From contig JAEZDC010000043.1 of assembly GCA_023429825.1 (NCBI GenBank), positions 27,597 to 91,596 of the forward strand: DNA of 64,000 bases, read 5' to 3'. Of this stretch, positions 58,889 through 64,000 are shown piece by piece. The DNA is from Bacteroidota bacterium. GTDB taxonomy: Bacteria; Bacteroidota; Bacteroidia; Chitinophagales; Chitinophagaceae. Each line of letters opens with the position of its first letter. Position 1 is the stretch's first letter. The position numbers and the translations under genes are program-made. The notes under the pieces were generated by a model that was not told where the DNA came from, searched no databases, and saw only the letters and a list, made by a program, of their open reading frames with translations.

Positions 58889-59257
58889 ATGGCTAAACTA
58901 CTGCTGTTGATAATAACCTTATTTTTCTCTGTTCAATCATTCGCACAATTAAAGGAAAAGCTGAAAGGGGAGTGGACAGTAAGGAGTGCAGATTCAAAAG
59001 AAAAGAAGACGATAGAATTCAAATTTGATTCAAAGGGTGACCATATCATTATCAGTACCAGGAAAAAAGGTTCTTCAAGTTCCGCTAAAAATAAGGTAAT
59101 CATTTCTGAAGCAAGTTCAACTATCACCTACTTCGAGTTCGACAGTAATTTCAATTTCTCAGGTATCAGCCACCAATGCACATTCATAAGTGATGATGTG
59201 CTCGAATTAAAAAATAAGGATACAAACGAGATACTCACTTTAGATCGAAAGAAGTAG
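58889..59257 (+). CDS. Small secreted lipocalin-like protein, function unknown
   Basis: From MAKLLLLIITLFFSV the protein has 122 residues with a signal peptide ending at QSFAQ. The mature part reads as an eight-stranded small barrel: LKGEWTVRSADSKEKKTIEF, DHIIISTRKKG, STITYFEFDSNFNFSGIS, QCTFISDDVLELKNKD. This resembles the lipocalin-like domain of many Bacteroidota secreted proteins, which begin similarly with L-x-G-x-W. I do not recognise a specific member. The longer frame from 58847 adds an acidic leader before the signal peptide and is rejected. Confidence 0.75.
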   Translation: MAKLLLLIITLFFSVQSFAQLKEKLKGEWTVRSADSKEKKTIEFKFDSKGDHIIISTRKKGSSSSAKNKVIISEASSTITYFEFDSNFNFSGISHQCTFISDDVLELKNKDTNEILTLDRKK

Positions 59258-59270
59258 CGAATGTGCAATC

Positions 59271-59298
59271 CAACCTGTAACCTGCAACTTGCAACCTG
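59271..59298. repeat. Heptanucleotide array, four YAACYTG units
   Basis: Units CAACCTG, TAACCTG, CAACTTG and CAACCTG have an exact 7-nt period between the stops of the converging 58889 and 59309 genes. They match the unit type at 55388 and 37104. Confidence 0.75.
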
Positions 59299-59308
59299 CC
59301 TCTTAACC

Positions 59309-60025
59309 CTACGCCTGCGTTGTGATATATCTAACCAGGCTTCTTTTCGCCACCGGTAATAAACTTTCTTCCAAAGGGTAGCTCAACTCTGTTTCTATAG
59401 CATAAACTGCCGGGTTAGGCAGATCTGTTTTATTCCTGATCAATTCTGCTTTGATATTTTCATAAGAATTAGCGATCGTTCTTTGCCATACATCTACAAA
59501 ATCGGTCTTTATGCTACGATACTTTTCATCATGCTTTTCGAAAATGCTCAATCGGTATTGATATACCCACGTATTCCTTGCAGCGCCTTCACACAAAAAG
59601 AAATAACCTTCCACGCTCTCTAAAGGAATGATGCCTACAGGAGAGATCGATATTTTCTCTTCAATAAATTCATATATCTCCGAGCCATCTTTGATAGTTG
59701 CCTGCATTTTGCCTGCGGAATAATGAATGATCTCTTCCAGTTCTTCCATCAGCTCATCATCTTGTATCATCTCTTCATACAATAGCTGCAGTTTTTCTAT
59801 TTGCAAACCGGTAAGCTTCTTTGGAAATTGTTCCTGTAAAAAACGTTTGTTCTCCCTGAAGGCAACGATATTATTATAATGAAAGATCACGTCTGCAAGC
59901 TGCGGGTACAGCTTATTTTCATTAAAGTATTTGTTGATCTCCTGTAAATATGCCAGCAGCGTATATTTCTTCAATTCAAAATCGATATAGCCATCTGCAA
60001 ACCAGGTTTCGGATAATGTCTTCAT
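59309..60025 (-). CDS. Conserved cytosolic protein of unknown function
   Basis: The 238-residue soluble protein is acidic in the middle (LLYEEMIQDDELMEELEEII). The N-terminal third is helical with LEU/TYR-rich heptads (KKYTLLAYLQEINKYFNENK). The C-terminal half alternates strands and helices (EGYFFLCEGAARNTWVYQYR, FVDVWQRTIANSYENIKAEL, AVYAIETELSYPLEESLLP). There is no signal peptide, membrane helix or motif I can name. I have the impression that it is a widely kept Bacteroidota protein, but I cannot support a function. Confidence 0.75.
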   Translation of the reverse strand: MKTLSETWFADGYIDFELKKYTLLAYLQEINKYFNENKLYPQLADVIFHYNNIVAFRENKRFLQEQFPKKLTGLQIEKLQLLYEEMIQDDELMEELEEIIHYSAGKMQATIKDGSEIYEFIEEKISISPVGIIPLESVEGYFFLCEGAARNTWVYQYRLSIFEKHDEKYRSIKTDFVDVWQRTIANSYENIKAELIRNKTDLPNPAVYAIETELSYPLEESLLPVAKRSLVRYITTQA

Positions 60026-60132
60026 ACATCTCTCGTTTGGATTCCAACCTTAATTTACGATCTAACTGTTGAAAAATCCTTGCCAGATTTATCCAGATAT
60101 GTGAATTAACAAAGTGGAGAGAAGCCCATAGG

Positions 60133-60178
60133 CCATTGTCCATTGTACTGTACGTGGCTATCAACTATGAACTATGGT
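60133..60178. repeat. Imperfect heptanucleotide array before the 59309 gene
   Basis: Two CCATTGT units (60133-60146) are followed, after a short spacer, by CTATCAA, CTATGAA and CTATGGT (60158-60178), all with 7-nt period. They lie in the 171-bp gap between 59309 and 60197. Confidence 0.5.
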
Positions 60179-60196
60179 CTCAGACAATGGTCTAGT

Positions 60197-60871
60197 CTAA
60201 TCCAACGTGAACAGGAGAGAGGTTTGCAGGTAATTCTTTTTTGTACTGTTACCTGTTAAGCGATAATCGAATTGATTCAACCAACCTGCCTGTAAAGTAA
60301 AAAGGTCAGTAAAGGCGTATCCTACGACGGCAAAAAATCGATTTCGTTCAAAATAAGGTGGGTTGTCGGTAAGAAAGATTTCGTTAGCGATGGAAGTAAA
60401 CACTGCACCTTTTTCAACTTTCGGTTTGTTTAAAGGGATAGTGATGTTTAGCCTGTAGCGAAATCTGTTTCTGTAATCATCATTTATCCATCGCTGTTCA
60501 GCTCTGTAACGGTGCTCAATTTCAACACGGTTGATCTCGTTAGTGAAAGTGAACTGCTGCCAAAACCGGAATTCACTTTGGATAACCGAGTCGAAGTTGT
60601 CGGTAGGATCATAAGTGACATATTGACCTGCGGCGACTATTATGGAAAACGATTTATGCACGTTATAACCAACGCCACCTTTGTATTCGTGGTAAAAAAA
60701 ATCATTATACAATTTTTGACTCCTGCCCTGAAGTTCCCCGAACGCAAACCATTTTTCGTTGAAGTTTTTTTTAACGTTCAGAACATTCCACGTACCCAAT
60801 CCAGCTGTTTGTGAAGAGGCCACGGAGAATATCAACATTGAGACCAGCGCTGTCCAAAATTTATTATGCAT
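60197..60871 (-). CDS. DUF2490 domain outer-membrane protein
   Basis: The 224-residue protein has a signal peptide ending at VASSQ (residue 20). The DUF2490 barrel pattern is clear: GLGTWNVLNVKKNFNEKWFA, FFYHEYKGGVGYNVHKSF, QFTFTNEINRVEIEHRYRAE, RFRYRLNITIPLN and a final aromatic strand TSLLFTLD. The family is predicted to form a small outer-membrane barrel, but its role is unknown. The gene follows the E2 gene and a perfect terminator, so it has its own transcript. Confidence 0.87.
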   Translation of the reverse strand: MHNKFWTALVSMLIFSVASSQTAGLGTWNVLNVKKNFNEKWFAFGELQGRSQKLYNDFFYHEYKGGVGYNVHKSFSIIVAAGQYVTYDPTDNFDSVIQSEFRFWQQFTFTNEINRVEIEHRYRAEQRWINDDYRNRFRYRLNITIPLNKPKVEKGAVFTSIANEIFLTDNPPYFERNRFFAVVGYAFTDLFTLQAGWLNQFDYRLTGNSTKKNYLQTSLLFTLD

Positions 60872-60884
60872 ATAACCTACAAAT

Positions 60885-60915
60885 AAAACGCCTTCAATAC
60901 AGCTGAAGGCGTTTT
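60885..60915 (-). terminator. Rho-independent terminator after the E2 gene
   Basis: AAAACGCCTTCA and TGAAGGCGTTTT form a perfect 12-bp stem around a 7-nt loop, with T-runs on both strands. It lies 23 bp after the E2 stop and 13 bp before the DUF2490 gene start. Confidence 0.88.
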
Positions 60916-60937
60916 GAATATTATGAAATTATCAAAT

Positions 60938-62305
60938 CTAAGACCATTCTCTATTCACATCCCATTTCTCAAATTCTTTTGCCACTTCAGTAAGGAACGA
61001 CGCACCTAAACTGCCATCGACGATCCTGTGATCGTAACTCATACTCAGGTACATCATATGACGGATACCTATCGTATCACCCTGGTCTGTTTCAATCACT
61101 ACCGGGCGTTTTTTAATGGCGCCCACCGCCAATATCGCAACCTGGGGCTGGTTGATGATAGGGGTTCCCATTAAACTTCCGAAAGTACCCACGTTCGTCA
61201 ACGTAAAAGTGCCGTTAGCGGTATCATCTGGTTTTAGTCTGCCGTTCCTGGCATTATCGGCCAATGTATTTACATTCTTGCTCAGACCAACAAGGTTCAA
61301 CTGATCCGCATTCTTAATCACAGGAACAATAAGATTACCGCTTTTTAAAGCCGTAGCCATTCCGATATTGATATCTTTTTTAATAATGATCCTTTCTCCA
61401 TCCACAGAGGCATTGATCATGGGGTTACGCTTGATCACTCTCACCAGGCATTCAATGAATAATGGAGTAAAAGTGATCTTAGTTCCTTCTCTCTTCTCAA
61501 AATCTTTCTTCACCCTGTCTCTCCATAACACCATATTGGTAACATCAGCTTCAACAAAACTGGTAACGTGCGGTGAGGTATGCTTGCTGTCCACCATATG
61601 TTTGGCGATCAGCTTACGCATCCTGTCCATTTCAATGATCTCTACATTACCTCCATAGGATAAACCTGCAGAAGTTTGTTCTTGTCTTATAGCTTCCTGC
61701 TTGGTTTCTTTTTCCGCATCCGTCGGTTGATTACTCACCGTTGACTGCTGGCCGCCGATTGCTGACCGCTGACTGCTCACCGCTGACACTTTCCCCGCCT
61801 TCTTATCCGCCACATACTGCAGTATATCTTTCTTCGTAACTCTTCCTTCGTTCCCTGTGCCGGGTATATTCTCCAGCTCACTCAGCGCAATGCCTTCACT
61901 GTTAGCAATATTCAATACGAGAGGAGAGTAGAATTTATTTCCGCTGCCGCCTTTCGGTGCAATCGTTTGAGTTGATTGAGGAACATACGGAACCTCTTCA
62001 ACGGTCTTATCCGCCTGCGGCTGCGCTTCCCGCTGACCGCTCACCGCTGATTGCTGACCGCCACCCCCTGTTTCAATCCTCGCTATCACAGTCCCTATCG
62101 GCACTACATCATTCTCTTTAAACAATATTTCCGTTATCGTCCCTTCAGCCGTAGATGGCACTTCACTGTCAACCTTATCAGTTGCGATCTCTAAAACCGT
62201 CTCATCTTGTTTCACCTGGTCACCCACTCGCTTATGCCATTTAAGCACCGTGGCTTCCATAATGCTTTCGCCCATTTTAGGCATCACCAATTCAGCTATT
62301 GCCAT
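60938..62305 (-). CDS. Dihydrolipoamide acyltransferase (E2) of a 2-oxoacid dehydrogenase complex
   Basis: The 455-residue E2 has a lipoyl domain (residues 2-76) with the lipoylated lysine K44 (LEIATDKVDSEVPS). A peripheral subunit-binding domain lies near 126-165 (SPLVLNIANSEGIALSELEN, GNEGRVTKKDILQYV). The catalytic domain (about 220-455) has H426 and D430 (SMSYDHRIVDGSLGASFL). Pyruvate, branched-chain or 2-oxoglutarate E2 identity is not decided. The linkers are odd: residues about 80-91 and 171-190 are rich in Gln, Ser and Val (QQSAVSGQRE; SAVSSQRSAIGGQQ) and are encoded by 7-nt-period DNA arrays. No E1 or E3 gene is adjacent. LipB at 36345 would supply its lipoylation. Confidence 0.92.
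   Translation of the reverse strand: MAIAELVMPKMGESIMEATVLKWHKRVGDQVKQDETVLEIATDKVDSEVPSTAEGTITEILFKENDVVPIGTVIARIETGGGGQQSAVSGQREAQPQADKTVEEVPYVPQSTQTIAPKGGSGNKFYSPLVLNIANSEGIALSELENIPGTGNEGRVTKKDILQYVADKKAGKVSAVSSQRSAIGGQQSTVSNQPTDAEKETKQEAIRQEQTSAGLSYGGNVEIIEMDRMRKLIAKHMVDSKHTSPHVTSFVEADVTNMVLWRDRVKKDFEKREGTKITFTPLFIECLVRVIKRNPMINASVDGERIIIKKDINIGMATALKSGNLIVPVIKNADQLNLVGLSKNVNTLADNARNGRLKPDDTANGTFTLTNVGTFGSLMGTPIINQPQVAILAVGAIKKRPVVIETDQGDTIGIRHMMYLSMSYDHRIVDGSLGASFLTEVAKEFEKWDVNREWS
61734..61789. repeat. Heptanucleotide array in the second E2 linker, eight units
   Basis: Units CTCACCG, TTGACTG, CTGGCCG, CCGATTG, CTGACCG, CTGACTG, CTCACCG and CTGACAC follow with exact 7-nt period. Read in the E2 frame they give a 7-residue protein repeat (SAVSSQR, SAIGGQQ, STVSNQP). 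They lie between the subunit-binding and catalytic domains. Confidence 0.85.
62033..62060. repeat. Heptanucleotide array in the first E2 linker, four units
   Basis: Units CTGACCG, CTCACCG, CTGATTG and CTGACCG repeat with 7-nt period and encode the linker segment GGQQSAVSGQRE after the lipoyl domain. The consensus is the same as in the array at 61734. Confidence 0.8.
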
Positions 62306-62353
62306 ACTTTTTGAATAAATTTTTTATGTTCCCGGCTGATCAATCCTTTCAGC

Positions 62354-62390
62354 GTCGTTGCGTCGCTACCGAATGTTCGGGACTTCATGT
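62354..62390. repeat. Dispersed GTTGCGTCGC repeat, copy C
   Basis: GTCGTTGCGTCGCTA is followed by the perfect hairpin CCGAATGTTCGG and GACTTCATG. The left arm is identical to copies A and B. It lies in the divergent region between the E2 gene and the DUF2911 gene. Confidence 0.65.
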
Positions 62391-62533
62391 TCATGTTCGC
62401 TGACCGGGCAAAGAAAACAAGTTATCATATCACAAACAAATTCAATCGTTCATTAAGCACTCTGTCTTCAGCCGCAAAACTATACTTATCATTTCAATAT
62501 CAACAGGCATTTTTCTGCTTGCATTGTATGCTG

Positions 62534-62541
62534 TACGTTTG
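62534..62541 (+). promoter_or_regulatory. Bacteroidota -7 box (TACGTTTG) for the DUF2911 gene
   Basis: TACGTTTG matches TAnnTTTG and ends 15 nt before the ATG at 62557. It lies inside the longer open frame from 62524, so it supports the later start. Confidence 0.5.
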
Positions 62542-62556
62542 CAGAAAATAAGCTAT

Positions 62557-63393
62557 ATGAAGAAACTAATACTAATTGCCTGCACTTTCATGGCAACAGC
62601 ATCGTACGGCCAGCAATTCAGAGTCCCTGCTCCAAGTCCACTCCAAACCATCAGGCAGGATTTCGGAACGGGTAATATAGAATTAAGTTATGGTCGCCCT
62701 GGCGCAAAGAACCGTAAAATAATGGGTGACCTGGTTCCATTTGGAAAAGTTTGGAGAACAGGTGCAAACAGCGCGACTACACTTACATTCTCACAAGACG
62801 TAACAATAGGCGGCAAAGAACTAAAGGCAGGTAAATACGGTTTGGTATCCATTCCCGGTGAAGACAAATGGACATTGATCATCACGAAGGACCTGAACGT
62901 TACTTCTCCTTCAGCTTACAAACAGGAAAATGACATCGTTCGTGTAGATGCCAAAGTTTCAAAAATGGATGACAAAGTAGAAACCTTTACAATGCAGTTC
63001 GGTAATCTTACTAATAACAGCGTCGACTTGCAGATGATGTGGGAGAAAACGCTTGTATCTCTTCCTATTTCTACGAACACCGACGCAAGAGTAATGACGC
63101 AGATAGAAAATATTATGCTGAAAGACAATCGTCCATATTTTGATGCAGCTTCTTATTACTACGAAAACGGCAAAGACATGAAACAGGCCATGGAGTGGGT
63201 AAACAAGGCTATCGATAATTACAGTGGACCATACAAGCCGTTTTGGATGCATATGATGAAAGCAAGGATTGCTTTAAAATTGAATGATAAATCAACTGCT
63301 AAAGCGAGTGCTGAAAAAACACTGGAATTGGCAACACAGGAAAAGAACGATGACTACGTAAAAATTGCGACTGACTTCTTGAAATCACTTTAA
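62557..63393 (+). CDS. DUF2911 domain protein with TPR-like C-terminus
   Basis: The 278-residue exported protein has a signal peptide ending at TASYGQQ (about residue 19). The DUF2911 domain (about 25-165) shows the family core: IELSYGRPGAKNRKIMGDLV, PFGKVWRTGANSATTLTFSQ and ELKAGKYGLVSIPG. The C-terminal part is a helical tetratricopeptide-like region (YYYENGKDMKQAMEWVNKAI, ARIALKLNDKSTAKASAEKT). The family is widespread in Bacteroidota and its function is unknown. A second DUF2911 gene follows, so this is a tandem pair. A terminator-like hairpin separates them. Confidence 0.88.
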   Translation: MKKLILIACTFMATASYGQQFRVPAPSPLQTIRQDFGTGNIELSYGRPGAKNRKIMGDLVPFGKVWRTGANSATTLTFSQDVTIGGKELKAGKYGLVSIPGEDKWTLIITKDLNVTSPSAYKQENDIVRVDAKVSKMDDKVETFTMQFGNLTNNSVDLQMMWEKTLVSLPISTNTDARVMTQIENIMLKDNRPYFDAASYYYENGKDMKQAMEWVNKAIDNYSGPYKPFWMHMMKARIALKLNDKSTAKASAEKTLELATQEKNDDYVKIATDFLKSL

Positions 63394-63409
63394 TATATCT
63401 CCGTTGAAA

Positions 63410-63440
63410 GTGCCGCGGCAATGCCGTGGCATTTTTGTTT
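63410..63440 (+). terminator. Rho-independent terminator after the first DUF2911 gene
   Basis: GTGCCGCGG and CCGTGGCAT form a 9-bp stem (two G-U pairs) with a 5-nt loop, followed by TTTTTGTTT. Confidence 0.8.
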
Positions 63441-63576
63441 CCGGCCTTCTTTGAACATTTGTCTTTATTTCTTTTTTCCTGTTAGTCTGTATGTTAAACA
63501 TGGGCCGTATTCAAATTCGACCAGTGTTTCTTAGTTTCTATAAAAGGCATAATTTCCCATTTTTCAATTGTCTTTT

Positions 63577-64000
63577 ATGATCAAATACCTGATGGTTGTA
63601 TTCCTGGTATGCATTGTTGTTGAGACCAACGCCCAAACGGTGGTTAAAACTCCTGTGCCCAGTCCGCTGGAAATTATCGATGCCGACCTGGGCTTTACCA
63701 AAGTATCAGTTAATTATTCGAGGGTACTAAGAAAAAACAGGGTAATATTTGGAGAGGAGAATGCTTTATACCCTTATGATAAGCCATGGAGAACGGGAGC
63801 AAACAGGAGTACTCAGGTTACATTTAACGATGATGTGATAATACGCGGCAAAACAATTCCTGAAGGCACTTATGCGATCTATACCTGGCCGGGTAGATAC
63901 TCCTGGGATATTGCGCTTTATTCCGATCTGAATCTTGCCGGGAACTTTGACAATTATAATCCGGCCAAAGAACTGCTGAAAATCACAGTTACTCCTGTGC
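63577..64000 (+). CDS. Second DUF2911 domain protein, cut by window edge
   Basis: The visible 141 codons begin with a signal peptide (MIKYLMVVFLVCIVV ending near TNAQT). The DUF2911 core follows: VPSPLEIIDADLGFTKVSVN, KPWRTGANRSTQVTFND and PEGTYAIYTWPGRYSWDIAL. It shares the WRTGAN and 'EGTYAIYTWPG/AGKYGLVSIPG' pattern with the preceding gene, so the two are paralogues; divergence is large enough that the duplication is probably old. The stop lies beyond the right edge. No clear -7 box was found. Confidence 0.87.
   Translation, partial: MIKYLMVVFLVCIVVETNAQTVVKTPVPSPLEIIDADLGFTKVSVNYSRVLRKNRVIFGEENALYPYDKPWRTGANRSTQVTFNDDVIIRGKTIPEGTYAIYTWPGRYSWDIALYSDLNLAGNFDNYNPAKELLKITVTPV

Noticed and set aside
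1..64000. Search for tRNA, rRNA, CRISPR, insertion sequences, prophage and integration sites
   Set aside because: No transposase, integrase, repeat-spacer pattern, or cloverleaf-like or rRNA-like sequence was seen in any gap.

Overview
The window is a stretch of bacterial chromosome from a member of the Bacteroidota, most likely Chitinophagaceae or a close relative. The evidence is the gene families (LptE and SecG arranged with a sigma-54 activator, DUF2911, DUF2490, OMP_b-brl_3 barrels, an MtaB/MiaB pair, a DUF59-Mrp fusion) and the many TAnnTTTG promoter boxes, with Shine-Dalgarno sequences mostly absent. Both ends cut genes: asnB on the left and a DUF2911 gene on the right. I see no rRNA, tRNA, CRISPR array, insertion sequence, prophage or plasmid gene. 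Most genes are core or family-typical, and coding density is high.

Layout. 1-4347: polysaccharide-type genes (asparagine synthase, glycosyltransferase, YfhO membrane protein). 4530-9486: small membrane protein, queuosine-precursor transporter, mtaB, small protein, Mrp ATPase, carboxypeptidase-regulatory-like protein. 9487-12667: degenerate remnant, GT2 glycosyltransferase, polysaccharide deacetylase, unknown lipoprotein. 12664-22703: a tightly packed minus-strand gene train (SdiA-regulated-like lipoprotein, phosphoesterase/kinase-like/Omp85 fusion, HD domain fused to a Pycsar-type membrane effector domain, polyphosphate kinase, membrane class III nucleotide cyclase, small protein, PhyH dioxygenase). 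22887-24777: hydroxyacyl-CoA dehydrogenase and pyrB. 24799-32314: thiol-disulfide protein, YihY, MltG, SecG, unknown protein, LptE, sigma-54 activator, small protein, MiaB, which is largely envelope biogenesis. 32484-49990: outer-membrane barrel, lipB, PLP enzyme, nucleotidyltransferase, GH31, TSUP, DinB, EamA, XRE regulator, LigD, HD hydrolase, YceI, fatty acid hydroxylase. 50077-64000: DUF3606, lipoprotein, membrane pyrophosphatase, Nnr, serine hydrolase, SerA, EamA, unknown proteins, DUF2490, 2-oxoacid dehydrogenase E2, two DUF2911 genes.

The most interesting unit is 13538-22703. A cyclic-nucleotide-synthesising enzyme and a protein that joins an HD phosphohydrolase to the membrane effector domain of Pycsar anti-phage systems flank a polyphosphate kinase, with 4-10 bp junctions. 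The cyclase keeps its metal and transition-state residues but has Gln where adenylate cyclases carry the substrate-selecting Lys. This suggests a stress or defence signalling circuit, although it may prove to be a conserved housekeeping locus.

Three non-gene patterns also stand out. First, several unrelated short arrays share a 7-nt period; most are intergenic, but they also lie inside lipB and inside both interdomain linkers of the E2 gene. Second, a dispersed GTTGCGTCGC-type palindromic repeat occurs three times. Third, at least seven genes have the promoter -7 box only 4-7 nt from the ATG, which implies leaderless or nearly leaderless mRNAs.
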